NCBI RefSeq assembly: GCF_001640805.2
Contig: NC_066851.1
Span: 23,031,493 to 23,095,492 of the forward strand
DNA from: Lates calcarifer
Taxonomy: Eukaryota > Chordata > Actinopteri > Centropomidae
Reading direction: 5' to 3'
Length of the DNA: 64,000 bases
Program-made: the position numbers and the translations under genes
In this document: positions 1-12,900 of the stretch, piece after piece
Layout: every line of letters begins with the position of its first letter
Numbering within the stretch: position 1 is the first letter of the stretch
The notes under the pieces: model-generated
The model's database searches: none
What the model was told of the DNA's origin: nothing
What the model saw: the letters and a program-made list of their open reading frames with translations, nothing else

Positions 1-3000
1 CTTGGCCTGGTTTAACAATATCTTGCTCAGATAGACTTATTTCTATAAACTCTGTCCCTGCGTCATGTGGTGGGAATGCTTCAAAAGCAGGAGAGGTGGG
101 TTGAGCAGAGTCCATTTGAGCCACATTGTCCTGACTTTCAGTACTGCTTTCTTGCACCTTTATCTTAGTCGTCTCAGCTTTCTCTGGACTTCACATCAGC
201 AGTAGTCTTATCTTTGTTTTCTGGCACTCCTTGGCTTTGGATACGTGTTTGAACAATGTCTATCCTCTGCTCTTTTGCTCTTGTGACAGTTGTATTTTCA
301 TTCTTCTCTTGACTAGTCTGTATATCTAGTTGCAAGATGCGCACTTCAGGCCCCATATGGATTTTCTCCATCATAACAGACTTTTCATCCAAGGTGTTGG
401 ATGTTTTGTCCATGCCATGTGTCAATGGTGCAGGAGGTTGTTCTTGGACACTTTGTTCTTGTACCTTTATCTTAGTAATCTCAGCTTTCTCCGGCTTAAC
501 ATCAGCAGTACTTACATCTTTGTTTTCTGGCACTCTTTCACTCTGAGTGCTTGTTTCAACAATTTCTATCTTTGGTTCCTTTGCTGTTGTGATGGATGTG
601 TTTTCATTCTCCTCTGGACTGGTTGGTTGTAGAATGGGCACCTCAGGCCCCACATGGATTTTTGAAGACTTTTCACCACAGCTCTCTGGGGAATCTTGCA
701 TGTCATCTGTTGATACTTTAGCATGCTCTTTTTGGAGCACTGTGATCCTTGTCCTCTTTGTGTTTTCCCTGTGTGGTTTCCATGAGCTTAAGCTGACTCA
801 TAGATACGCTTAGTTTCATTATTTCCAGCTCAGTTGGGCTTATTTCTGACACTTCTGTCTCTGCCTCATGAGGCCTAGGTTGAACGGAGATGCTTTCAGC
901 CACAGCCTCTGCCTTTGGCTGAACTGACTTTATCTCACATGTCTGGGTAACTCCTGTGTCAGGTATATCAAGGACAAGATATCTCTTCTGAATCTCTGGT
1001 GTATTTTTCCATAATTTGTCAATGTAATCTGCTCCAGGTGGCTGTATCTGTAGACTCAGATGAAAGAGGTGATTGTGTTTGAGGAACTTCACCCTCGTCT
1101 CGTTCCGTGGACTGGGTAATGGTGGACTCCTGTAACTCTGAGTTAGTTGGTTTAAACTGGGCAATTGTATCAGCGGTCTTCACAAAAATCTCAGATGTGT
1201 CAAGAATAACTGTGGCCATTTCTTTTCCTAGAAGCTCCTTAGCCTTTGGCTTCTGTTTGGTTGGTGAAAGCTCTCCTTTTTCCACCACAGTAATTTCAGG
1301 TGGTGCTGTGACCATCTCTGGAGTTGAAGATGATTTCTGATCGTCAGGCTCTTCCTTGGTCTTTGTTGGCTCTGTGTTAGCAAGTTCTGGGGAAGGTTTC
1401 TCATCCTTTAACTTTTGTTTGGTTGGCGAAAGCGCTCCTTTTGTCACAACAGTAATTTCAGTTGGTGCGGACACCATGTCTGGAGTGGCTGCTGGCTCCA
1501 TTGTAGCAAGTTCTGCAGAAGGTTCAAGACCCTTCGACTTTCTTTTGGTTGGTGAAAGCTCTCCTTTTTTCACCACAGTAATTTCAGTTGGTACTGTGAT
1601 CACCTCAGCAGTTGAAGATGGCTTCTGACTGTCAGGCTCTTCCTTGGTCTTTGTCAGCTCTGTGACAGCAAGTTCTGGGGAATGTTCAAGACCCTTCGAT
1701 GTGTGTTTGGTTGGTGAAAGCTCTCCTTTTTTCACAATGGTAATTTCAGTTGATGCTGTGACCACCTCAGCAGTTGAAGATGTCTTATGAATGTCAGGCT
1801 TTTCCTTGGTCATTGTAGGCTCAATGGTAGCAAGTTCTGTGGAAGGTTTAGGATGCTTCGACTTTCGTTTGGCTGGTAAAAGCTCTCCTTTTTCCACAAC
1901 AGTAATTTCAGTTAGTGCTGTGACCACCTCAGGAGTTGAGGATGGTGAAAGAGGTAACTGTGTTTGAGACACTTCACCCCTGTCTCTTTCTGTAGACTGG
2001 GTAAAGGTTTGTTCTGCGGCCTCTTTGGACCTATCTTTAGGCTCCTGTAATTCTGAGTTAGTAGGTTTAGGCAGCACAATTGAAATGGGTGAAATGATAG
2101 ACTCCAAGAGATTCAGCATGAGGAGATGAAGTACAAGTATCTACTTTGTCAGTATCAGCGGTCTTCACAAAAATCTCAGATGTGTCAAGAATAACTGTGG
2201 CCACTTTCTTTCCTGGAAGCTCCTTAGCTTTTGGCTTCTGTGTGGTTTGTGAAAGCTCTCCTTTTTCCACCACAATAATTTCAGCTGGCGCTGTGACCAT
2301 CTCTGGAGTTGAAGATGATTTCTGATTGTCAGGCTCTTCCTTGGTCTTTGTTGGCTCTGTGGTAGCAAGTTCTGGGGAAGGTTTAAGACCCTTTGACTTT
2401 CTTTTGGTTGGTGAAAGCTCTCCTTTTTTCAGAACAGAAATTTCAGTTGATGCTGTGACCACCTCAGGAGTTGAAGATGTCTTTTGAATGTTAGGCTCTT
2501 CTTTGGTTGTTGTAGGCTCAATGGTAGCATGTTCTGGTGTCAGTTTCTCATCTTTTGACTTTTCTTTGGTTGGTGAAAGCTCTCCTTTTTTCACAAAAGT
2601 AATTTCAGCTGATGCTGTGACCACCTTCAGGAGTTGAAGATGACTTCTGATCATCAGGCTCTTCCTTGGTCTTTGTTGGCTCTATGGTAGCAAGTTCTGG
2701 GGAAGGTTTCTCATCTTTTGACTTTTCCTTGGTTGGTGGAAAACTCTCCTTTTGTCACCACAGTAATTTCAGTCAATGGTACCGTGACCACCTCATGGCA
2801 GTTGAAGATGGCTTTCTGACTGTCAGGACTCTTCCTTGGTCTTTGTCAGAACTGCAGGTAGCAAGTTCTGGAGAAGGCTTAAGATCCTTTGACTTTCTTT
2901 TGGTTGGTGAAAGCTCTCCTTTTTTCACAACAGTAATTTCAGTTGATGCTGTGACCACCTCAGGAGTTGAAGATGTCTTCTGAATGTCAGACTCTTCCTT

Positions 3001-6000
3001 GGTCATTGTAGGCTCTATAGTAGCAAGTTCTGGGGAAAGTTTAAGACCCTTTGACTTTCTTTTTGTTGGTGAAAGCTTTCCTTTTTCCACAGTTGTAATT
3101 TCAGTTGATGCTGTGACCACCTCTGGAGATGATGATGTCTTCTGACTGTCAGGCTTTTCTTTGGTTGTTGTAGGCTCAATGGTAGCAAGTTCTGGTGACA
3201 GTTTCTCATCTTTTGACTTTTCTTTGGTTGGTGAAAGCTCTCCTTTTGTCACCACAGTAATTTCAGTCAATGCTGTGACCACCTCAGCAGTTGAAGATGG
3301 CTTCTGAATGTCAGGCTCTTCCTTGGTCTTTGTCAGAATTGCGGTAGCAAGTTCTGGAGAAGGCTTAAGACCCTTTGACTTTCTTTTGGTTGGTGAAAGC
3401 TCTCCTTTTTTCACAACAGTAATTTCAGTTGATGCTTTGACCACCTCAGGAGTTGAAGATGTCTTCTGAATATCAGGCTCTTCCTTGGTCATTGTAGGCT
3501 CTATAGTAGCAAGTTCTGGGGAAAGTTTAAGACCCTTCGACTTTCTTTTTGTTGGTGAAAGCTTTCCTTTTTCCACAGTTGTAATTTCAGTTGATGCTGT
3601 GACCACCTCTGGAGTTGAAGATGGCTTCTGACTGTCGGACTCTTCAATGGTCTTTGTCAGAACTGCAGTAGCAAGTTCTGAGGAAGGTTTAAGACCCTTC
3701 GACTTTCTTTTGGTTGGTGAAAGCTTTCCTTTTTCCACAGTTGTAATTTCAGTTGATGCTGTGACCACTTCTGGAGATGAAGACATCTTCTGACTGTCAG
3801 GCTCTTCTTTGGTTGTTGTAGGTTCAATGGTAGCAAGTTCTGTGGAAAGTTTAAGACCCTTCGACTTTCTTTTTGTTGGTGAAAGCTCTCCTTTTTCCAC
3901 AGCTGTAATTTCAGCTGATGCTGTGCCCACCTCGGGAGTTGAAGATGTCTTCTGAATGTCAGGCTCTTCCTTGGTCAGTGTAGGCTCTATAGTAGCAAGT
4001 TCTGGGGAAAGTTTAAGACCCTTCGACTTTCTTTTTGTTGGTGAAAGCTTTCCTTTTTCCACAGTTGTAATTTCAGTTGATGCTGTGACCACCTCTGGAG
4101 CTGAAGATGTCTTCTGACTGTCACGCTCTTCCTTGGTTGTTGTGGGCTCCATGGTAGCAAGTTCTGGGGAAGGTTTCTGACCCCTTGACTTTTGTTTGGC
4201 TGGTAAAAGTTCTCCTTTTTCCACAACAGTAATTTCAGTAACAGAAACCACCTCAGGAGTTGAGGATGGTGAGAGAGGTGATTGTGTTTGAGGCGCTTCA
4301 CCCTTGTCTCTTTCTGTAGACTGGGTAAAGGATTTGTTCTGGGGCCTCTTTGGACCTATCTTTAGGCTCCTGTAATTCTGAGTTAGTAGGTTTAGGCAGC
4401 ACAATTGAAATGGGTGAAATAACAGACTCCAGAGGCTCAGCATGAGGAGATGAAGCACACGTATCTACTTTGTCAGTATCAGCAGTCTTCACAAATATCT
4501 CAGATGTGTCAAGAATAACTGTGGCCACTTTCTTTCCTGGGAGCTTCTTAGCCTTTGACTTTTGTTTGGTTGGTGAAAGCTCTCCTTTTTCCACCACGGT
4601 AATTTCAGCTGGAGCTATGACCATCTCTGGAGCTGAAGATGGCTTCTGACTGTCGGACTCTTCCTTGGTCTTTGTCAGAACTGCAGTAGCAAGTTCTGGG
4701 GAAGGTTTAAGACCCTTCGACTTTCTTTTGGTTGGTGAAAGCTCTCCTTTTTTCACAACAGTAATTTCAGCTGATGCTGTGACCACCTCAGGAGTTGAAG
4801 ATGTCTTCTGAATGTCAGGCTCTTCCTTGGTCATTGTAGGCTCTATGGTAGCAGGTTCTGGGGAAAGTTTCAGACCCTTCAGGTTCCTTTTGGTTGGTGA
4901 AAGCTCTCCTTTTTTCTTTCCAGTGATTTCAGTCGGTCCTGTGACCACCTCTGTAGTTACTGACGGCTTCTGACTGTCAGGCTCTTCCTTGGTTATTGTG
5001 GGCTCCATGGTAGCAAGTTCTGGGGAAAGTTTCAGACCCTTTGATTTTCTTTTTGTTGGTGAAAGCTTTCCTTTTTCCGCAGCAGTCATTTCAGTTGGTC
5101 CTGTGACCACTTCTGTAGTCACTGACGGCTTCTGGCTGTCAGGCCCTTCCTTTGACTTCCTCCTGTTTGGCATAACTTTAGTCTCTTCTACAATAGTAGA
5201 TTCAGTTACTTCCATGATTGCATGTGCAGTTGAAGTAACATTCCCACTTTCAAGTTCTTTCCTAGCCTCAGATTTTGCATCAGTAGTCCCACCAATGACA
5301 GACACTGGCTCTAGAGCTGTGGTAACATCAAAACTTTTTGACTTCCTCTTGGTTGTTATTAACTTAGTTTCTTTTAAAGAAACAGACTCAGTTTGCTCTA
5401 AAGACTTCTGTCTGACAGGCTCTTTTACAATCTCTGCCACATCCTTGGTGGCAAGTTCTGGGGTAAGTTTCAGACCCTTTGACTTTCTTTTTGGTGGTGA
5501 AAGCTTACCTTTTCCCAGAGCAGTACTTTCAGTTGGTCCTGTGGCCATATCTGGAGAAGACTTTTGATCAAGTTCTTTCTTATTTTGCTCAAGCCCTACA
5601 TTTGGTGATTTACCATCGGTAAAAACAGTCTCTGAAGTTGTGGCAAGGTCACCACTCTTTCTTCTGATTGGTACAAGCTGTGTTTCATCAGTAACAATGC
5701 TTTTATTTTGGTCATTGGAACTCACAGAAGATTTTTGACCTCGAGGCTCTTCCGCTGTCTGAGGTGCTTCAGTGTCAGCAGGTTTAAGAGGCTCCGTACA
5801 CTTTGACTTTCTCCTGGGTGGTAGAAACTCACTTTTTTCCACATAAGCAGTTTCAGCTTGCCTTTCAACAAACTCTGAAGTTTCAGGTTGTTTTGACTCC
5901 TTAGGTTCCAGACCAGTGATTCTATCAAGGGGAGACACTTGCTCTGGAACTGCAGAAACTTCAAGATTCTTTGACTTCCTCCTGGTTGGTATAACTTTAG

Positions 6001-6989
6001 TCTCTTCCAGAACAACATTTTTAGCGTCCTCTCTGGAAGGCTTCTCACTACTAGGCTCTTGCTTAATATCTGCCACCTCCCTGGTAGCATGTTCTGGGAA
6101 TGCCTTTGAACCCTTTGATCTTCTCTTGGTTGGAGAAAGCTTATTTTCTTTCACAAAAATTGTTTCATTTGTTTCTGTGCCCATCTGTGGAGCTGAAGAG
6201 GACTTTAGGTTGTCAGGTTCAACATCTTGCTGTGAAGTACTGGTAAGTTCATCACTCTTTGACTTTCCTCTGGTCAGTATAACCTTAGTTTCTTCGACAA
6301 CAGCGGCTTCAGGTTGCTCCTTGGCTCTCAAATAAGTCTGGCTATCAGGCTTTTCCATGGTCTTTGCTTCCCCCTTGTAAGAAGGTTGTGGAGACATTTT
6401 TGGCTTTTGTTTATCTGGTGACAGCTTACTTTCTTCCACATTAGCACTTTCAGTTGACTCTGTGGTCACCTGTACAGCTGAAGAGGCCTTCCCATTCTCA
6501 GGTTCTTTCTTAATTTTCTCAAGCTCTGCACAGTATTCAGTCGTGACTGGCTCTGATGCATCTAGAATAATGGTTGCTATTTGTTTTGTTTCCTCCACCT
6601 CACTCTGGGCAGGTTGTGTATCAGTGGTAGAAGTTTTGGACTTTCTTCTGGATGGTACAGGTGTAGTTTCCTCACTAACAACAGGTGCAGACTTTTCAGT
6701 GACCTTTTCAATCAGTCCAGGTTCCTCAACAGCAGGTTTAATTTGCTCATCTTCACCAGGATCACCCGTGACATGGTGCATGGCCAGAGCTGAAACTGAC
6801 GATTCATCCCCATCAAAAGATTTTTTTGTTGAGGGAATTGTTTTTGAATGTGACTTGATGTTTTTCCTCAGATGAGCCCTTGTTTTTTCGTCGAGGGGGC
6901 ACTAAAGAGGTCTTAGTCTCTAGATTACTAGACAGGACATCAGAGGATTGTATGTCATGCAGTTTTTGTTTCTTCCTTTCATCAAGTTC
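1..6989 (-). CDS. syne2: syne2 exon 57: giant repetitive exon, runs off window
   Basis: The acceptor (CATTCAAG) is at 6990 and no donor is seen before the window edge, so the exon exceeds 6,989 bp (about 2,326 codons). It starts [17 protein letters not shown], has diverged RRKSK-type repeats to about 5.2 kb, then a regular 54-residue array, spacer modules with [14 protein letters not shown], and a different ~100-residue repeat with [10 protein letters not shown] at 0.15-0.9 kb. No other stop codons interrupt it, but the frame jumps +1 near 6821 (T7), 4331, several times in 2620-2870, 2105, 1019-1075, 729 (T5) and 190. Between jumps the protein is continuous. Composition alternates basic and acidic stretches and should be disordered. 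Function unknown; human nesprin-2 is not known to have this. Confidence 0.88.
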
Positions 6990-9900
6990 CTTGAATGAAA
7001 GGATGAAAACAGCATTAATTAGTACCGAACTACTTAACTTTTAGTTAAATATAATACAAAATGTTAATCAAATGAAGTAAGACAAGACTTGTATATATTA
7101 ATTTTTGTATAATTTAAACAAAACAAAACAACAAAATAAAACATTTATTGTCTTATGAAACAACATTCAATTCCAAGTACATTCAACTAAATACCTTTAA
7201 GCTCTGGTTCAGAGAGCCTTTATGCGTGTCTGCTTCTCTCAGTGTCTCTGAACCCTCTTTCTCCAGTTTCTCAAACAAAACTGGCATCAGACAGTCTTTT
7301 AGAAACTGCTGGTGAGAAAGCGCCTCCTGCAGGCTGACCTGCAACTTTTCACCTTCCTCTAATGCCACCTAAGACCAGGAGGAAAATGTGTGTAAGTGGT
7401 TGTAGTGATGACAAATCTGTGTATGAAATATGATCAGTGAATGGATCACACACCAGGTGAGCATAAATAAGCTGCTGACAAGTGCTCAATAGAGTTGAAA
7501 TCTTACACAAATCCCTAAGAATAGAATGGCTAACAGCATAAGACTACACATACTACACAGCTCTTAGATATATTTAACTGCTCAACTCTGAAGAGTATTG
7601 CAACATTTGTAAGCAAATATGTAAAACCATTAAAAGAAAGAAACCTGCATAGAAGAAATTGACTCTGATGGTTTGCCATGGTTCCATTGTTGCAGAGCAT
7701 GAAGACAGTCTGTCAGACAGCAAGCTGTGTTTGTAGAGCAGGTGCCCTGACGCTCATTCAGCCTGGATTTTAGACTGTGGATATAATTACATCTCATTTT
7801 GTGTAAACACAACATGCATGGTATATAGAGGAGAAAAAATGCAAACAGGCTAAAAATGACTTTTTTCAGTATAAAACTATATACAAAAGGAACTACAGGT
7901 ATAAGCAATAATTAAAAAACAACAACAAACAAAGGTAAGAAAATGTTTATGTGTACATTAAGAAACCATGTATTGGATAAGATGTAATCTCTGAATGCCC
8001 CAAACATGTTATAAATATAACTCTGCGTTTCATTGTGCAGAATGACCCACCGTGGCATCTTACTGGTATGTAAGAATAATCAAGAACTAAATTGAAATAG
8101 AGGGATCCCAGCTGAGAATTTGTCATGACAAATCTGTTCCAAGTAGGATATCTACAATTTAAAAAGCTCTAGTAGTGAAGTGGACAGATGGTACTGCACA
8201 TCATTTAATTTCATCAGGTTTGTGTTTCACTACATTTTTCATTTATATCTTGAGAGAAATAACAAAATCAAACAAAAAATTGGTAAAAATAGTGGTGCTG
8301 GCTGTCTTTTTGACTTTTGACCTTTCACAGTCATAAGTGTTAAGTATTTCTGTTTGTGCATATTTTTATATTCATGTCATCAGTTGATACCTGTCGTGTT
8401 GCTGGCCTAGTGATTCAACCACACTGATAATTTCTGCTGGCAGCTCATTGGTGGCAGGTGTTGACTTCACTTCTTGGTGGAGATCATGAACTTTCACGCC
8501 CAAATCTTCTAGGGACTTCTCGCAGTTCTAACAGAGGGGGATAACAACGTCACATAATAATATTTGCATGTCTGCAGGCTCTGCACTGCACCAGTTCATA
8601 TTTCTGATGGGGACAGACACTTATTTTTTAAAGACTTTTTTAAAGACAACTGATTAGGAAATGTACTGAAAATACTCCCCACAGGTGTGGATACAATTTT
8701 TTTTAAAGCCAACAAACAAAATAAATAATAATAACCTGAAGGCTGTGCCAGTGCTGCTGGAGCTGAGCGATGTTGTTCTGTGATTCACTGTAACTGAGTG
8801 CCTGGTCCAGAGAGCGGAGCTCCCACTGCAGAGCTGCAGCTCTCTCCTTCAGGTCCTGAGCTCTCTTGGCCACCTGACTCTCCAGCTCCTCCAAGCAGGC
8901 CTCGCAGGCCGTCAGCCGCTCTCTCACCTCCTTCTCTGAGGTGGCACAGAGGTCGTGGAGCTGGCTGACCTCCAGGGTAAGCGCATCACGACCTCCAGGG
9001 GTGCATAGACTAAGCAAATTGTCTCTGGCAGAGTCTAGCTCCTTCATCTCTCTCTTCTCCCTGTCCACTGTTTGGAGCAAAGCCTGGCACCAGAAGGGAG
9101 GAGATCCAGATTATTAAAATGCAGAAGGAACCGTGTTTAACATATTTTGAAGGTGTTTTTGACTATTAGTGTAGAAGTTGTAAAAGTTTCTTTCCCTCAG
9201 TTTGGTGCAACACAACATGAATATTTTAAGTGACAGATCAAAATATATGGCTTACATATCTCAGTCTAACTATGTTTGCGTTGTATTATCTGACCTTCAG
9301 AGTGTTGACAGAGCTGTGCAGACCCTGTCTGTCTGTTGGAGGAGCTCCCAGGCCTTTAACCTGCTCCCTCAACCAGTCCTGAGCTGCTTCATGCTGCTCC
9401 ACCAGCTGGGTGCACTGCCTCTCTGTCAGGACGCCCTGCTCCAAGTTAGCTTTTGCATCCTGAAAATAAAAGTACTTATATTATCACATCCCAAGTAACC
9501 CAAGCCACTGGTTAAACCCTAGTTACTATCTTATTTATTAAGGCAGATAACATAGTTTAAAATATTGGATATTGGAGTGGGCCGCAGAAGATCATCTTGT
9601 TTTGGAGGTCAAGGGAGATGGATGGTGGTTGTACTGAACAGAGAAGCTCAGTAATACAGTTTTAACTTTTATCCAGAGGGTAAGAGACGATGTAGTCTTT
9701 TAATGTGGCATTCCAGTGTTATGAAGATATAATCACCCACAAGAAGTTTGCTTTAGTAACTGCTGATTAACTATTCTTAAGTTAACAGTGATATTTAGAT
9801 ATATTTACATCAACACATTGTCTCAGTGGAAATAAAAAAACTTGTCACTGTCATTATGGAGAACTGAACTCACAGTTAGCTCCTTCAGCAGAGCAGGGAT

Positions 9901-12900
9901 GAACTCCTCCTTGGCTGCCCAGGAGGGATCTGCCCAGTCATGGTCCTGTGTGAGCTCAAAAACTTTTGCAGCCTGGAGGACAGTGCAGTACAGTGAAGAT
10001 GTTTTAAACCATACGTTACATTTTTTGAGATTTATTTTTATTCATGTTCTTACACTTTTATTAAAGTTGTATAAAGTTGTAGGAAAAAATGCAAGGAATA
10101 TGCCTGCTGTGTTGAATCCTGCAGGGGTGTGGAAGTGCTACAGCACTTTCATTTTAATTAAAATTAATAATACTGAAACAACATATAGCTGAATTTGCTG
10201 TCTTGTTTACCTGTGAACGAAGGTCTGAGAGGACAGGGGCCAAGGCTGTGCTCTGCTCCAGCAGGGTCTGGGCTTGTTCCACTGCCTGCCTCCGCTCTCC
10301 CAGGCCCGGCCAGGGGAAGACACGCGGCAGGTTGGAAGTCTGCTTCTGGAGCTCAGCTAGACGGGCTTCAGCCTGGTCTCGCTTGCGCTGACAGGATACC
10401 AGACGTTTCACAACACCCTTCAACTCTCTGGTGGGCAACAGCAGATGACAGATAAAATTATAAATCAGAATAAAGGAAATTTTGACGGTTTGGTTGCGGG
10501 TTTACTGCTCAAGACCTTGTTGGGGAGAGAAGCTGATAACTCAGTATTTTAAAAAACATTAACTTTGAGCAAGAATGTAGCTGCCATCAGTGTTTCTTCA
10601 GCTTAATGCACTTTCACATTAGCCTTTCAGTCATGGTGATGGCTGACAGCTTTGTTTACCTCTGAGTCTCCTCAGCATCTCGCAGGACCGTCCTCCACTG
10701 CTGCTCAGTGTCTCTGACCATCTGCTGAACCTCTGCTTTCTTTTCTCCCTCCAGGTCTTTTTGCTCACAAAGACTCTGTGCTCGTCTCTTCAGCTCCATC
10801 ACTTGAGCCTCACCATTGGACTTGGAGCTTAAGATGACCTAAAGATAGAATCACAGTTTTTTATCCAATATTTATTATACATATAGATCTTTATTCTGTC
10901 ATTTGTTTTTTTGGAATAAAAGAAATTATTCAAAAAACCCTTATGCACTATGTTTCACCTGTGCTGTGTTCAGCCTGTCCTCTATCTGAACCTTGCTGCC
11001 ATGAGTGCCTTTCCCTTTGGAGTCAGCCTTTTGCTGCAGCTCTTTAACCCAGGTCTTAGTGTTCCCTGCTTGAGTACAGAAGACCTCCATCTCCCTGGAG
11101 AGTGAGTACTGGACCTCAGCTTTCTTCAGAGTGTTCTCTGCAGTCTGCAGGACGGTCCTCCATTGCTCCTCTGAGTCTTTCACAGTCTGTTCAGCCTCTT
11201 GTCTCGTGTTCTCCTCCAGGTCCTCTTGGTCAGACAGACTCTGGCTCTGTCTCCTCAGCTCTGTCAGCTTGGAGTCTCCCTCAGGCTTGGAGCTCAGGAT
11301 AGTCTGAGTAGAAGTTACAAAGTGTGTTGCAAACAAAACAGATATTGTTATCAGACAGGGAAAATAAAATATGGTGGGTGTGGAGAATGTCAAGAGAGCA
11401 AAAACCATAAATTCTGTCCGACAAAATAATATGAGCACTCAAATCGATCCTGTTTCTTCCATTTTTAGTTAAATTGATTTAGTCCAGTCTCTTTTAATAA
11501 CATCTGGACTTAAAAATATATGCAGTGGTGGAAATCTAAGATCTACTTATATATTACATAACGTTCCTGACATTACGTTTAAAGGGAAGTGCCTACATAT
11601 ACCCTGCTCAGCAGTAATAAAACACTGATATCAAAAAGCATAAGAGGAAAAATAAACCTAATTTGGACACATGAAAAAAAGCATACAAAAACTGAGAGAT
11701 GAAAACTAATTTACCTAAGCAAAGACCAAAAACAGCATGTTCACTAGCTAAATGTCACACTCACAGATATATATGTTTTTGCTGAACCTTTCATTGTTCT
11801 AACTGACCTGTGCAGTGTTGATTATCTTTTCTGGATCAGTCTGACTATCCAGAGAAACAAGGCTCTGCTGCTTGTCCTCCAGCCAGGCTCTGGTGTTTTC
11901 TTTCAGGGCCTTGTAGTCCCTCAGCTGGCCCTCCAGATCACGCTGCTTTTCAGCCTTATCCAGGGCCTGTTTAGCATCCTGCAGCACTCTAGTCCACTGT
12001 TCTTCAGCGCTTTTTACTTTTTGTTCAACCTCTTGTTTTTTGTGTTCCTCAAGGTCCTGACCACACAAACTCCGGCCTCGTCTCCTGAGCTCCTGGAGCT
12101 TGGAGTCTCCTTCAGGCTTAGAGCTCATAATGTCCTGTGGATAAGATAAAGAAAGTCACATCCAAAAGGCAAGAGTTGTTTTACCTACCTGAAGTAATGA
12201 ACATAATCTGCGAAAGCCACAGCATTATTGTGTGGTTAGGACACAAACCCCATCAAACAATAAGCCACATTATCATTCACTGGGAGTTGTGATTAGTATG
12301 ACGAGTGTAAGTCCAATATTCACTCTCCTTTTAGCTCTGTTTTTGGTCTCCACCAGCTCCTGAACAATATCTGGGTCTTTGGCTGCTAAATGAAGGTGAT
12401 GCAATCTCTCCCTGTAACATGACCCACAGTACTCAGCTCACCTGTGCTGTGTGCAGTCTGTCTTCAGCTTTCGTTTGGCTGCCCAGTGAGTCCAGTCGTT
12501 GTTGGAGGTCTGAAAGCCAGCGCCCAGTATCCTGCTGAGTGGTTTCAAATTCTCTCAGCTGAAAAAACGCAAAGATAGCTTCATAATGAAGTAGTGTAAA
12601 ATGGCTCAATTGCTTTTTCTTTGCACACAGTGTGAGTTCAAATGGATGCCTGTGTCAAAAAATTGAAACTGACTCCTCTCACCTCCAACTTCCTCCTCTC
12701 AGTCTCCTGTGCGATCTGAGCTTCTGCAGAAACCTCAACCTGGTTAGCAGCCTGCAGGACCGTCCTCCACTGCTCCTCTGTCTCTCTGACAGTCTGTTGA
12801 ACATGGGCTTTCCTGCCCTCATCTGCGTCTTTATGGTCACACAGACTCTGGCCTCGCCTCCTCAGGTTGTTCACCTTACAGTCACCTTCAGGTCTGGAGC

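Noticed and set aside
1250..5130. CRISPR-like regular repeats
   Set aside because: Units are 162 bp, contiguous and coding, without spacers; this is eukaryotic DNA.
4989..6335. Long plus-strand open frames opposite exon 57
   Set aside because: They mirror the minus-strand repeat units and repeat with them; the minus-strand frame has the acceptor, homology between units and continuity.
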